Source of the DNA: JAEYZM01 sp943372195
Lineage (GTDB): Bacteria; Bacteroidota; Bacteroidia; Sphingobacteriales; Sphingobacteriaceae
Reading direction: 5' to 3'
NCBI GenBank assembly: GCA_943372195.1
Contig: CALRXS010000005.1
Location: 86,495-150,494 of the forward strand
DNA: 64,000 bases
Part shown: positions 10,901 to 18,375 of the stretch, piece by piece
How the letters are laid out: every line of letters begins with the position of its first letter
Numbering within the stretch: the stretch's first letter is position 1
Notes under the pieces: model-generated
The model's database searches: none
What the model was told of the DNA's origin: nothing
What the model saw: only the letters and a program-made list of their open reading frames with translations
Position numbers and translations under genes: made by a program

Positions 10901-11036
10901 AGTTAACAATCGCCAATTCAATGCTGGTGCGAATCAAGTAAATTTAAATGTCTCTGAGTTTAACAATGGATTATATATTGTTAAAGTAATCGGTGACAAT
11001 GTAAATAGTTCGACTAGAATTTCAGTGATTAAATAA
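7908..11036 (+). CDS. T9SS-secreted protein with two solenoid repeats, a PKD domain and a sorting domain
   Basis: 1042 residues. Signal peptide 1-22 (ends A-L-A before Q). Two copies of a roughly 415-residue domain, about 27-440 and 528-943, each with the R-G-G-K-L-I-A, Y-G-D-W-G-G-L-I-I-L-G and D-D-D-F-D-T-D-F-G motifs. Between them, residues about 444-521 form a PKD domain (F-x-N-K-S...W-N-F-G-D-N, then P-V-H-L-Y). The C-terminus, about 958-1042, is a type A T9SS sorting domain (V-Y-P-N-P, then K-V-Y-N-I-Q-G-K, then G-L-Y-I-V-K-V). The protein is therefore predicted to be exported by T9SS and fixed to the cell surface. It is a two-domain relative of the lipoprotein encoded at 3501. Function unknown. 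The Asp-rich motif could bind calcium, but this is inference. Confidence 0.88.
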   Translation: MKKLILSLITLISVAFVSDALAQITTVSGHITSNTTWTNDKIYRLDGFVYVDSNATLTIQPGTVIRGIKSTKGSLIVTRGGKLIADGTKQLPIVFTSDEAPGTRTYGDWGGLIILGSAPINPVGGQSVIEGGVNNANGDGQFGGSNANDNSGILRYVRIEYAGIPFSANNEINGLTLGGVGRGTIIDYVMVAFSGDDSFEWFGGTVNAKHLIAYKGVDDDFDTDFGFVGNIQFGLIIRDKDVADQAGDSNGFESDNDNTGTNQATPKTIANFSNITLVGPKADANTVINSKYNNALRIRRNSGCSAFNSLFFGFTNGLYIEGDSSSNNAITNQLRFKNNIIAGCATPLRKNVTSFDIDAWYNTTGFNNTTLTNNSDLLLTAAYAAVPNCLPASGSPALTGADFSDSRLTNSFFTTTTYKGAFGSEDWTLGWTSWDPQNNNYQSVTPIADFTKSINRDRVSFTNKSQKATSYTWNFGDNTAVSNETNPVHLYNALGNYIVTLTATNGLNNVVFTDTVKITELPVNAQLQVVSGHITSNTTWTSDKIYRLDGFVYVDSNATLTIQPGTIIRGIKSTKGSLIVTRGGKLIANGTKLNPIVFTSDEQAGNRTYGDWGGLIILGSAPVNPVGGQAIIEGGVNNANGDGQYGGQNSTDSSGVIRYVRIEYAGIPFSANNEINGLTLGGVGSKTVIEYVMVSYSGDDAFEWFGGTVNAKYLISYKGVDDDFDTDFGYKGNVQFGLVVRDKDVADQAGDSNGFESDNDNTGTNQARPKTIPNFSNITVVGPKQDASTVINSKYNNVLRIRRNSACSAFNSVFMGFPVGLYIEGDSSSNNATTDQLLFKNNIIAGCATPLKKNTASFDINAWFNTASFGNSTLTNNSDLQLTSPYADVPNCVPTAGSPVLTGASFADSRLSNGFFTTTTFKGAFGTEDWTQGWANWNPQNNNYSFIPTGIATQKNIERLLVYPNPSSSEVTISFDLETSNNISIKVYNIQGKEILTLVNNRQFNAGANQVNLNVSEFNNGLYIVKVIGDNVNSSTRISVIK
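7986..10737 (+). repeat. Internal 1.25-kb direct duplication within the secreted repeat protein
   Basis: Bases about 7986-9228 and 9492-10737 are near-identical in protein and clearly similar in DNA, mostly differing at third codon positions. The intervening 9240-9470 encodes the PKD domain. This is an in-frame domain duplication. Confidence 0.85.
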
Positions 11037-11050
11037 ATAATACTTTTTAA

Positions 11051-11084
11051 AAAAAAAGCTCCGATTTTCGGAGCTTTTTTTTTT
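11051..11084. terminator. Bidirectional terminator between convergent genes
   Basis: An 8-bp stem (AGCTCCGA with TCGGAGCT, 11057-11064 and 11068-11075) flanked by an A-run and a T-run can terminate transcription from both sides. Confidence 0.9.
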
Positions 11085-11093
11085 GTCATATAA

Positions 11094-12851
11094 CTAAATA
11101 TTTTTACCTAACATTTTAATGGTATCTTCAGGTATTGCTTGTATATCTAATACTAAGAAACCATCTAATGAATCATTGAATTTCGGATCTACATTAAATC
11201 CGATAATTTTTGCGTTCAATTGAATATATTGCCTTAATAAGACAGGTACTTTGTTATGGTTAATTTCTATCTCAGAAATTAAACTATCAAGTGATTTTAT
11301 TGAATTGTTATGAGACTCTAATAGTTCAGTCTCTAAATCATTTAATTCTGCTTCAAATTTCTTCTTAGGTTTAATGAATTTTGCTAATCGATTATCGTAA
11401 CAGTTTTTTCTTATATATTCAATGATTAATGTCTTTGAAAGCTTTGTGAAGTTATTGCTAATACTCACTGGTCCGAACATATATCTATAACTCGGGTTCT
11501 TCATACTAAACATCAATAAGCCTTTCCATAGCAAAAACAATGGTAATGGTTTTTGCTGATATTCTTTTCTCACAAATGATCGACCTAATTCCAATCCAGA
11601 TTTCATTATAGTGTGAAACCCGGTTTTTATCTTAAATAAATTAGAGATGTAAAATCCCTTTACACCGTACCTAAAATATATTTCATCACCTTTACCAACT
11701 CTATAGGCTCCAACTATTTTTTTTGCATCTCTATCCCAAATAAATAAATGATTATAGTAAAAATCATATTCATCTAAATCTATTTTTTTGTTTGTGCCTT
11801 CACCAATCTCTCTAAAAGTAATTTCTCTAAGTCGCCCAATTTCATTTATGATATTTGGCATGCTAGCTGCACTCGATAAAAAAACGTCGTAATTTTTTTC
11901 AGACATTATATGCTTATCGGCACGTAATACTTCTATTTCTTTTTCGATTAATTCAGTGGCAGTTTCTTGTACAATCGCTTGTGCTCTGTTATATATTTTG
12001 AAAACATTAGAACCAAAGAATTTTTTTACCTCAGTACTAGAAATACCTGATCGAAGAGCATATGTTCTAGCGCGCAAATATGTTAAAAGTTTTTCTGAAG
12101 ATGAAAATTGTTTGAGCTCATTTGGCTGAATTGCTTTACCAATTCTCAGCTTAATCTTATATCCTTTTTTATTGAATAATTCGGATGGTAGTTTTGCTGT
12201 ACGCAGTGTTGGGTGAATTACTCCTAAAATATTAAATAATAATCCGTTGTTACCATGAAAATAAATAGGCAGTACAGGTACTTTAGCTTTGGAAATTAAC
12301 TTTCCCACTACTGGGTTCCATTGCTTGTCCATCACCCTTTGAGTTTTAGTATCATATGCTGATACTTCGCCTGCTGGGAAAATGCCAATCGGACTTCCAG
12401 AGTTTAATAATTCAAGGGTACTTTTGATGCCAGAAATACTCGAGTTGTTAGATACATTCTCGAACGGATTTACAGCAATAAAGTATTCACTAAGGTTAGG
12501 TATTTTTTTTAAGATAAAATTTGCCATTAATTTAGCATCAGGGCGAACTTTTGCTAACATCTTCAATAAGATTAATCCCTCGATACCCCCAAACGGATGA
12601 TTAGCTATTGCAATAAATGCCCCTTCTTTCGGAATGTTTTTAAGAGTAGCTTCATCGTATTCAATAGTAATTCCAAGACTATCTAAAATAGCGTCAACAA
12701 AATCCAAGCCATCAAGCTCACTATATTTAGAGTATAGTTTATTGACATCATTAATTTTCATCAACTCCATCAATAAAAACGAAAGCCCAGGCATTCGTAG
12801 TTTATCTAATTTAGTAGCTGACGAAAATTCTTCCTTGCTAATTATATCCAA
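11094..12851 (-). CDS. Bifunctional acyltransferase, OlsF-like (aminolipid synthesis)
   Basis: 585 residues with two acyltransferase halves. Residues about 70-260 resemble PlsC-type lysophospholipid acyltransferases: A-N-H-P-F-G-G-I-E at 84-91 replaces the usual NHxxxxD box, and F-P-A-G-E near residue 158 replaces FPEGT. Residues about 300-510 resemble the GNAT-like N-acyltransferase domain of OlsB/hemolysin-type proteins (I-V-G-A-Y-R-V, then Y-I-S-N-L-F). This two-domain layout is that of OlsF, which makes ornithine lipids in Serratia and Flavobacterium; glycine lipids are the alternative product in Bacteroidota. Substrate specificity cannot be read from sequence. A possible -7 box on this strand (12917-12924) suggests a leader of about 60 bases. 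Confidence 0.75.
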   Translation of the reverse strand: MDIISKEEFSSATKLDKLRMPGLSFLLMELMKINDVNKLYSKYSELDGLDFVDAILDSLGITIEYDEATLKNIPKEGAFIAIANHPFGGIEGLILLKMLAKVRPDAKLMANFILKKIPNLSEYFIAVNPFENVSNNSSISGIKSTLELLNSGSPIGIFPAGEVSAYDTKTQRVMDKQWNPVVGKLISKAKVPVLPIYFHGNNGLLFNILGVIHPTLRTAKLPSELFNKKGYKIKLRIGKAIQPNELKQFSSSEKLLTYLRARTYALRSGISSTEVKKFFGSNVFKIYNRAQAIVQETATELIEKEIEVLRADKHIMSEKNYDVFLSSAASMPNIINEIGRLREITFREIGEGTNKKIDLDEYDFYYNHLFIWDRDAKKIVGAYRVGKGDEIYFRYGVKGFYISNLFKIKTGFHTIMKSGLELGRSFVRKEYQQKPLPLFLLWKGLLMFSMKNPSYRYMFGPVSISNNFTKLSKTLIIEYIRKNCYDNRLAKFIKPKKKFEAELNDLETELLESHNNSIKSLDSLISEIEINHNKVPVLLRQYIQLNAKIIGFNVDPKFNDSLDGFLVLDIQAIPEDTIKMLGKNI

Positions 12852-12931
12852 AACTTTTTATCTGAAATTTATACCATAAAGTTAAACTATTTAACGTTTA
12901 TTTAACTATATTGTAACAAAAATATTTAGTG

Positions 12932-13810
12932 ATGTGGAGAAAAGTGTTGAGGGAATATTTTGCTTTTCCTAAGAAAGAGAGACAAGGTCTTTTAGTCTTA
13001 TTTATTATATGGTTCGCCATTATTATCTACAAGTGGTTTTCGACTTATAATCATCATTTTGATGATTGGCAGATTCAAATCAAAACAGATTCATTTATTG
13101 TAGCGTCAGAGAATAAATCATTTGACAAAAATGTAATTAAGGAATCTAATACAGAATTTAATTTCAACAAATTTTCGAAGAGTATAAGCGAATCGAATTT
13201 TAATGAATTAAAACATTTGGGTATAAGCTCGAGAACATCAGCCATAATAATGAAATTTATAAATTCTGGCGCAAAGCTAGCGAACAAAGAATCTATTGAT
13301 AAGATTTATGGAATAGAAGATAATGAAAAGAGAATTTTATTAGATAATTTTCTATTTACTGAATTAGAAAACAAAGTAGAAATTAAGAAATCTTCTAATT
13401 TAGAAATTATTGATATCAATACTTGCGATTCAGCAAGCCTAGAATCATTACCTCGCATAGGTCCGGCTTTAAGTTCTAGAATTATAAAATATAGAAATCG
13501 ATTAGGTGGATTTATTGATAAGAGGCAGTTATTAGAGGTATACGGATTAGATTCTTCAGTTTTAAAATTGGTAGAATCTAAAATTGATGTTGACATCCGA
13601 AGTATAAAAAAAATAAAAATCAACGAATTGAATTTTGAAGAGCTAGCTAAGTTCCCATATTTAAATTATAAGTTAGCGAGGGTAATAATAAATTACAGAG
13701 ATCAACATGGAAATTATAATTCAAAAGAAGATTTATTGAAAATACATTTGATGAATCATAAAATAATCGATAAACTAGAGCCATATATCGATTATACGAA
13801 TGAGCATTGA
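12932..13810 (+). CDS. Membrane-anchored helix-hairpin-helix (ComEA-like) protein
   Basis: 292 residues from the ATG; a GTG directly before it (12929) is a possible alternative. One transmembrane segment lies at about 20-38, followed by a polar region. Two or three helix-hairpin-helix repeats follow: one of the form I-D-I-N-T-C-D-S-A-S-L then L-P-R-I-G-P-A-L-S-S-R-I, and a C-terminal copy with I-N-E-L-N-F-E-E-L. This resembles ComEA, which binds incoming DNA in natural competence, but Bacteroidota carry several such proteins with no proven competence role. The gene overlaps apt by 11 bases, so the two are probably cotranscribed. Confidence 0.75.
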   Translation: MWRKVLREYFAFPKKERQGLLVLFIIWFAIIIYKWFSTYNHHFDDWQIQIKTDSFIVASENKSFDKNVIKESNTEFNFNKFSKSISESNFNELKHLGISSRTSAIIMKFINSGAKLANKESIDKIYGIEDNEKRILLDNFLFTELENKVEIKKSSNLEIIDINTCDSASLESLPRIGPALSSRIIKYRNRLGGFIDKRQLLEVYGLDSSVLKLVESKIDVDIRSIKKIKINELNFEELAKFPYLNYKLARVIINYRDQHGNYNSKEDLLKIHLMNHKIIDKLEPYIDYTNEH

Positions 13811-14330
13811 GCAAAAAATAAAGGCGATTATTAGAGATGTGCCTAATTTCCCAAAGGAAGGTATAATGTTTAAAGACGTTACACCAGTATTCTTAGATCC
13901 AGTTTTAAGAAGAGATATTACTCAAGCATTTTGTGAGCGAGTTTCAAACATACAAGTAGATGTAATTGTTGGAATAGAGAGTCGAGGCTTTCTATTTGGT
14001 ATGTTAATGGCTGAATATCTAAATATTCCTTTTGTGCCCATTCGTAAGAGAGGTAAACTACCTGCAGATACTTTTGGAGTAGATTATGATTTAGAATATG
14101 GTAAAGCTAGTATTGAAATACATAAAGATGCTTTAAAGCCAGGTCAGAAAGTTTTGCTGCATGATGATTTGTTAGCGACAGGAGGCACTATTATTGCATC
14201 GGCTGATTTAATAAAAATGACAGAAGCTGAATTAGTCGGATTTACATTTTTAGTAGAACTAGATTTTTTGAATGCTAGGCGAAAGTTAAGTAAGTATTCT
14301 GATAATATTATTACTTTAGCGAACTATTAA
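13800..14330 (+). CDS. apt: Adenine phosphoribosyltransferase
   Basis: 176 residues, the usual length. It converts adenine and PRPP to AMP in purine salvage in the cytoplasm. Diagnostic features are F-P-K-E-G-I-M-F-K-D-V-T-P near the N-terminus, G-I-E-S-R-G-F-L-F-G in the middle, and the PRPP-binding loop V-L-L-H-D-D-L-L-A-T-G-G-T near residue 118. The start codon overlaps the end of the helix-hairpin-helix gene, indicating translational coupling. The acyl-CoA dehydrogenase gene follows after 5 bases. Confidence 0.96.
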   Translation: MSIEQKIKAIIRDVPNFPKEGIMFKDVTPVFLDPVLRRDITQAFCERVSNIQVDVIVGIESRGFLFGMLMAEYLNIPFVPIRKRGKLPADTFGVDYDLEYGKASIEIHKDALKPGQKVLLHDDLLATGGTIIASADLIKMTEAELVGFTFLVELDFLNARRKLSKYSDNIITLANY

Positions 14331-14335
14331 ACACT

Positions 14336-15508
14336 ATGGCAAATATTACAAATGATGTGAATGTTGGTTTTGACATGTCACAAAACGAGAGAGTAAAGAT
14401 GGTTGCTGATATGGCAAGAGATTTTGCAGAGAAACATATCAGACCTTATGTTATGGAATGGGATGAGGCGCAAACGTTTCCGGTAGAGACCATGAAAAAA
14501 ATGGGTGAGCTAGGGTTGTTAGGTGTATTAGTACCAGAAGAATATGGAGGGGCTGGCTTAGGGTATTTCGAATACGTAGCAGCAATTCAAGAAATTGCAA
14601 AAGTTTGTAGTTCAGTCGGATTATCGATGGCGGCACATAACTCTTTGTGCACAGGCCACATCATGTATTTTGGTAATGAAGAGCAAAAGAAAAAGTGGTT
14701 AACAAAGTTGGCTACAGGTGAATGGATAGGAGCTTGGGGCTTAACAGAGGCGAATACAGGTTCAGATGCATTAAGAATGACAACCACAGCAGTTTTAGAT
14801 GGAGATCATTATGTGATTAATGGTGCTAAGAACTGGATAACCCATGGTAAGTCGGGAGATGTAGCTGTAGTGATGGTAAGAACAGGAGAGATTGGTGATT
14901 CAGCAGGTATATCTGCAATAGTTGTAGAAAGAGGTACTCCAGGTTTTTCAGCTGGTAAGAAAGAGAATAAATTGGGTATGAGAGCATCTGAAACTACTGA
15001 AATGATCTTTGAAAACTGTAGAGTTCCAAAGGAGAATTTATTAGGTACAGTAGGGCAGGGCTTTAAACAAGCGATGCAAATATTAGATGGTGGTAGAATT
15101 TCAATAGCAGCATTATCATTAGGTATTGCTAAGGGAGCTTATATTGCAGCTTTGGGGTATTCGAAAGAAAGACATCAATTCGGACAGCCGATTTCAAATT
15201 TTCAAGCGATTCAATTCAAATTAGCAGATATGGCTACAAAAATTGAGGCTGCTGAATTATTGACATTGCAAGCTGCCGACATGAAGAATAGAGGCATTAG
15301 AATGACTAAAGAGTCGGCGATGGCCAAATACTATGCATCAGAGGTATGTGTATGGGCTTCAAACGAAGCTGTTCAAATCTTCGGAGGGTACGGATATACG
15401 AAAGACTTCCCGGTTGAGAAGTTTTATCGTGATTCGAAGCTTTGCACAATTGGTGAAGGAACGTCAGAGATACAGAAGCTGGTTATAGCGAGAGATATAC
15501 TTAAGTAA
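14336..15508 (+). CDS. Acyl-CoA dehydrogenase (short-chain type)
   Basis: 390 residues, typical for the family. It carries the FAD-contacting W-G-L-T-E-A-N-T-G-S-D motif near residue 135, then N-G-A-K-N-W-I-T, and the C-terminal F-G-G-Y-G-Y-T-K-D-F-P-V-E. The Glu in I-G-E-G-T-S-E-I-Q is the position of the catalytic base in short-chain acyl-CoA and butyryl-CoA dehydrogenases. It oxidises acyl-CoA to enoyl-CoA, passing electrons to ETF. Substrate chain length cannot be fixed. It follows apt by 5 bases, so it is likely in the same transcript, although the pathways are unrelated. Confidence 0.92.
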   Translation: MANITNDVNVGFDMSQNERVKMVADMARDFAEKHIRPYVMEWDEAQTFPVETMKKMGELGLLGVLVPEEYGGAGLGYFEYVAAIQEIAKVCSSVGLSMAAHNSLCTGHIMYFGNEEQKKKWLTKLATGEWIGAWGLTEANTGSDALRMTTTAVLDGDHYVINGAKNWITHGKSGDVAVVMVRTGEIGDSAGISAIVVERGTPGFSAGKKENKLGMRASETTEMIFENCRVPKENLLGTVGQGFKQAMQILDGGRISIAALSLGIAKGAYIAALGYSKERHQFGQPISNFQAIQFKLADMATKIEAAELLTLQAADMKNRGIRMTKESAMAKYYASEVCVWASNEAVQIFGGYGYTKDFPVEKFYRDSKLCTIGEGTSEIQKLVIARDILK

Positions 15509-15533
15509 CTGGTGACTGGTAACTAGTAGCTAG
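15509..15533. repeat. Period-7 intergenic repeat (CTRGTRR family)
   Basis: Directly after the acyl-CoA dehydrogenase stop codon, three heptamers CTGGTGA, CTGGTAA and CTAGTAG are followed by a partial CTAG. Related heptamer runs occur at 43621-43665 and 52376-52398. Confidence 0.7.
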
Positions 15534-15539
15534 AATTTT

Positions 15540-16211
15540 ATGAAAAATCGAATTTATATAACACTCATTTTACTAATTTTTAGTAAATATTTGGTTGCTC
15601 AAAATACTATTATCGATTTTCAAAATTCTCCTGGAGCAGTTACAAAAACTGTTATGGATTATAATTTTGAGAGAAATAAATTCTCTGCAACAAAAGACAG
15701 TAAGGCAAGTGTTATTTCAATGGGAATAAGCAGTCAGGTATATAAGTTTGTCTACATAAGATCAGAATTCGGAGTAGCAACTGCGCAAGATAATATAGAC
15801 TTTACTTATTCAGGTGATTTATCTGGAGCGAATGGTGATATACGATGGTCAGGAGTATTTCAATCATCAAGGGCGTTTGTTTCATTTTGTCCGGAGGTAA
15901 GAATATTAAAAGGCTTAATATATATAAATGGGGGTTTCTTAATAGCTAAAGATTTAACAAACGGGTTTGTAAGAGGTGAGCAAAGAATTAATAACGATTT
16001 CACAGATCTAACTGGTCAACCGATGAGCTCTCCAACCATTAGTACAGGCTCAACATTGGCATTCGGTATAAACCCTACTTACAAAAATGTTGGCTTTAAA
16101 TTAGGGTTCAAATTCATGAATTTGTCGCCAATAGGAGTTAATGATAGCAATCCGAACATCGGTTTTTCAACTGCACATGTTCTTATCGGAATAAGTCATA
16201 CCATCAAATAA
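15540..16211 (+). CDS. Secreted protein of unknown function, possible outer membrane beta-barrel
   Basis: 223 residues with a signal peptide (about 1-20, ending L-V-A before Q). I recognise no named family. The mature part has alternating polar and hydrophobic residues, many glycines, and a C-terminal strand ending H-V-L-I-G-I-S-H-T-I-K. This would suit an eight-stranded outer membrane barrel of the OmpW/OmpA type. It lies between the acyl-CoA dehydrogenase and rpsU genes, 31 bases after a heptamer repeat. No terminator is visible between it and the rpsU promoter. Confidence 0.6.
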   Translation: MKNRIYITLILLIFSKYLVAQNTIIDFQNSPGAVTKTVMDYNFERNKFSATKDSKASVISMGISSQVYKFVYIRSEFGVATAQDNIDFTYSGDLSGANGDIRWSGVFQSSRAFVSFCPEVRILKGLIYINGGFLIAKDLTNGFVRGEQRINNDFTDLTGQPMSSPTISTGSTLAFGINPTYKNVGFKLGFKFMNLSPIGVNDSNPNIGFSTAHVLIGISHTIK

Positions 16212-16222
16212 TAAATTTTCAT

Positions 16223-16253
16223 TTGCATGATAAAGAATTTGTGTATACCTTTG
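16223..16253 (+). promoter_or_regulatory. rpsU promoter
   Basis: TTG at 16223-16225 and a perfect TAnnTTTG box (TACCTTTG) at 16246-16253, separated by 20 bases, match the Bacteroidota housekeeping promoter. The ATG of rpsU is 37 bases downstream. Confidence 0.75.
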
Positions 16254-16290
16254 CCGTCCGTCGTTTGATGGAGAAAAGAGGTATATACAT

Positions 16291-16479
16291 ATGATCATTA
16301 TCAATATTAAAGAAAACGAATCGATTGATAAAGCGTTAAAGCGTTTCAAGAAGAAATTTGAAAAAACAGGTGTTCTTCGCGAATTACGTAGTCGCCAAGC
16401 ATATGAAAAAAGATCTATAACACGTAGAACAACAGTTAAGCGTGCTATATATAAGCAGACCTTAAATATCGAAAGCTAA
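16291..16479 (+). CDS. rpsU: 30S ribosomal protein S21
   Basis: 62 residues. The N-terminal I-I-I-N-I-K-E-N-E-S-I-D-K-A-L-K-R-F-K and the following K-T-G-V-L-R-E-L-R-S-R-Q are characteristic of S21. The C-terminal half is very basic. S21 binds the 30S platform near the 3' end of 16S rRNA and helps initiation. In Bacteroidota, S21 is one of the proteins implicated in sequestering the anti-Shine-Dalgarno sequence. The gene has its own promoter and a strong terminator, so it is largely an independent unit. Confidence 0.97.
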   Translation: MIIINIKENESIDKALKRFKKKFEKTGVLRELRSRQAYEKRSITRRTTVKRAIYKQTLNIES

Positions 16480-16500
16480 TTAATAGTTTGTTATTTATAT

Positions 16501-16545
16501 AAAAAGTTGTACCTTGATTTCAATATCGGTACAACTTTTTTTTTT
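16501..16545 (+). terminator. rpsU terminator
   Basis: A 13-bp perfect stem (16501-16513 with 16528-16540) around a 14-base loop is followed by a T-run. The Xer ATG begins two bases after it, so read-through is probably needed for that gene unless another promoter exists. Confidence 0.9.
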
Positions 16546-16546
16546 G

Positions 16547-17428
16547 ATGCTAAACCAATCATTTTTCCGATACTTAGAGTTCGAGAAGCGTTTCTCAAAA
16601 CATACGATTGTCGCTTACCAAAACGATTTAGATCAGTATGCCACGTATATTAATTCACAATTTGAGCTCGACGATTTAAATCAAATTTCGCATACGTTTA
16701 TACGCTCATGGATAGTATCGATGATGGATATTGGTATGAAGAGCAAGAGTATAAATCGTAAAATTTCAAGTTTAAAAACATACTATAAATTTTTGCAAAG
16801 AGAGGGCGTTATAGCACAATCTCCTATGCAAAAAATTATAAGTCCGAAAACCCCCAAACGCCTCCCTCAATTTGTAGAACAGAGTCAAATGGAGAATCTA
16901 TTAGACGAGGTAGATTTTGAAAATTCATTTGAAGGGTACAGAGACAGATTAATATTAGAGGTGTTTTATGCGACAGGAATTAGGGTATCGGAGTTAGTAA
17001 ATTTAAAATCAGCAAATGTAGATACGAGTAGAATGTTTTTAAAGGTGCTGGGTAAGAGAAACAAAGAGAGAATAATACCAATATCAGCTGAATTATTGAC
17101 AACAATAGAACAATACAATCGTTTTAAAGAAGAGGAGGGCTTAAGTAATGCTGAATATTTTTTTGTGAGAGATAATGGTGAGGCGATGTATACTAAAAAG
17201 GTATATCGAATGGTAAATTCTGAATTAAGTAAAGTTACAAGCATTCAAAAGAAAAGTCCGCATGTTCTACGCCACACCTTTGCCACACACATGTTAAATA
17301 ATGGAGCAGATCTTAATGCTATCAAAGAAATTTTGGGTCATTCGAGTTTAGCAGCAACTCAAGTGTACACACACAATTCAATAGAAAAACTCAAATCAAT
17401 TTACAAACAAGCTCATCCAAAGGGCTAA
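16547..17428 (+). CDS. Tyrosine recombinase of the XerC/XerD type
   Basis: 293 residues from the ATG. A longer frame from an upstream TTG would run through the rpsU terminator hairpin and is rejected. Residues about 1-90 are the SAM-like core-binding domain. The catalytic domain has Arg in A-T-G-I-R-V-S-E-L, the Lys region K-V-L-G-K-R-N-K-E-R, H-V-L-R-H-T-F-A-T-H-M-L, L-G-H-S-S-L, and the nucleophile Tyr274 in T-Q-V-Y-T-H. It most likely resolves chromosome dimers at dif; XerC versus XerD cannot be decided here. Its place between rpsU and the hibernation factor gene, not near mobile genes, supports a housekeeping role. Confidence 0.92.
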   Translation: MLNQSFFRYLEFEKRFSKHTIVAYQNDLDQYATYINSQFELDDLNQISHTFIRSWIVSMMDIGMKSKSINRKISSLKTYYKFLQREGVIAQSPMQKIISPKTPKRLPQFVEQSQMENLLDEVDFENSFEGYRDRLILEVFYATGIRVSELVNLKSANVDTSRMFLKVLGKRNKERIIPISAELLTTIEQYNRFKEEEGLSNAEYFFVRDNGEAMYTKKVYRMVNSELSKVTSIQKKSPHVLRHTFATHMLNNGADLNAIKEILGHSSLAATQVYTHNSIEKLKSIYKQAHPKG

Positions 17429-17442
17429 GAAAGGAGACAATT

Positions 17443-17784
17443 ATGAAAATTAGAGTTCAATCAGTGCATTTTAATGCAGACCAAAAATTATTAGATTTTA
17501 TACAGAAGAAGGCAGATAAGACGGATACGTTTTTTGATCGTATAATTGATGGCGAGGTAATATTGAGATTAGAGAAATCGACGGATGAGAAGAATAAGGT
17601 ATTAGAGGCGAAAGTTAGAATATCGGGGCATGTATTTTTTGCGAAGGAGCAATGTAAGTCATTTGAGGAGGCTGCAGATTCAGCTTTTGAATCTATTCAA
17701 AAGCAATTACAGAAACATAAAGGGAAAATAACTGAGATAAGTTTAAACAAAGAAGATCTTTATTTAGACGAGATGGCCGACTAA
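17443..17784 (+). CDS. raiA: Ribosome hibernation-promoting factor (short HPF/RaiA type)
   Basis: 113 residues forming one RaiA/HPF domain (beta-alpha-beta-beta-beta-alpha). The start K-I-R-V-Q-S-V-H-F-N-A-D is typical for Bacteroidota members. The C-terminal extension of long HPF proteins is absent. It binds the 30S decoding region in stationary phase and inactivates ribosomes. The gene starts 14 bases after the recombinase stop. An AAAGGAGA sequence just upstream (around 17429) is one of the few Shine-Dalgarno-like sites in the window. It ends at a terminator. Confidence 0.93.
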   Translation: MKIRVQSVHFNADQKLLDFIQKKADKTDTFFDRIIDGEVILRLEKSTDEKNKVLEAKVRISGHVFFAKEQCKSFEEAADSAFESIQKQLQKHKGKITEISLNKEDLYLDEMAD

Positions 17785-17808
17785 TAATAAAAAAGCTGCG
17801 AAATAGGA

Positions 17809-17840
17809 AGGGTCTAATTGTAAAATTAGGCCCTTTTTAT
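17809..17840 (+). terminator. Terminator after raiA
   Basis: An 11-bp stem (17809-17819 with 17824-17834, one G-T pair) with loop GTAA is followed by T-rich sequence. Confidence 0.85.
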
Positions 17841-17989
17841 TTTTTCTAATTTGAAAATCAGCCTATTAAAAAAAAGCTCTTTAAAATTCGTAAAAAGTAT
17901 TATTTTCGCCCTGCTTTTAACGAAAAGCATGTAAATACTTGAAATAAGAACGGAAAAATATTAGCATCAAAAATATTTTAAAATAGATT

Positions 17990-18018
17990 TTGAAGGAATT
18001 AATATTTTCGTACATTTG
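17990..18018 (+). promoter_or_regulatory. Promoter of the tRNA-tuf operon
   Basis: TTG at 17990-17992 and a perfect TAnnTTTG box (TACATTTG) at 18011-18018. The first tRNA starts 44 bases downstream. A boxA-like GCTCTTTAA at 17876 lies upstream of this promoter, so it cannot act on this transcript. Confidence 0.75.
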
Positions 18019-18061
18019 CAGTCCCTTTGAAAAAGTAAGGGAATAGTTCTGTAAAATATAA

Positions 18062-18134
<73 letters not shown>

Positions 18135-18145
18135 CAAAAAGTGTA

Positions 18146-18226
18146 GGGGAGGTTCCAGAGCGGTCAAATGGGACGGACTGTAAATCCGTTACTTCGGTTT
18201 CGAAGGTTCGAATCCTTCTCTCCCCA
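18146..18226 (+). tRNA. tRNA-Tyr (anticodon GTA)
   Basis: 81 bases with a long variable arm, as expected for bacterial tRNA-Tyr. Acceptor arm GGGGAGG pairs with TCTCCCC (one G-T); anticodon loop CTGTAAA; discriminator A; CCA not encoded. Confidence 0.95.
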
Positions 18227-18302
18227 CAAGACATTATGCCGAGCAAGGGCATTTAAGGTTCGGGTTAAGAGTTAAAGCTCTGAAATTGACAGAATTAGAC
18301 AA

Positions 18303-18375
18303 GCGGGAGTAGCTCAGTTGGTAGAGCGACAGCCTTCCAAGCTGTAGGTCGCGGGTTCGAACCTCGTCTCCCGCT
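18303..18375 (+). tRNA. tRNA-Gly (anticodon TCC)
   Basis: 73 bases. Acceptor arms GCGGGAG and CTCCCGC pair fully; anticodon stem ACAGC/GCTGT around loop CTTCCAA; discriminator T. The 150 bases to the next tRNA hold no feature I recognise. Confidence 0.95.

Noticed and set aside
12382..12879. Plus-strand open frames inside the acyltransferase gene, and many similar antisense frames in rpoB, rpoC and the czcA gene.
   Set aside because: They lie opposite well-supported genes, lack recognisable domains or starts, and follow from codon bias of the sense gene.
16514..16546. A longer N-terminus of the Xer recombinase from a TTG.
   Set aside because: It would be read from the loop and stem of the rpsU terminator; the ATG at 16547 gives the normal family start.
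17873..17890. boxA-like antitermination site GCTCTTTAA.
   Set aside because: It is upstream of the promoter at 17990-18018 and so not in the tRNA-tuf transcript, and there is no rRNA operon nearby.
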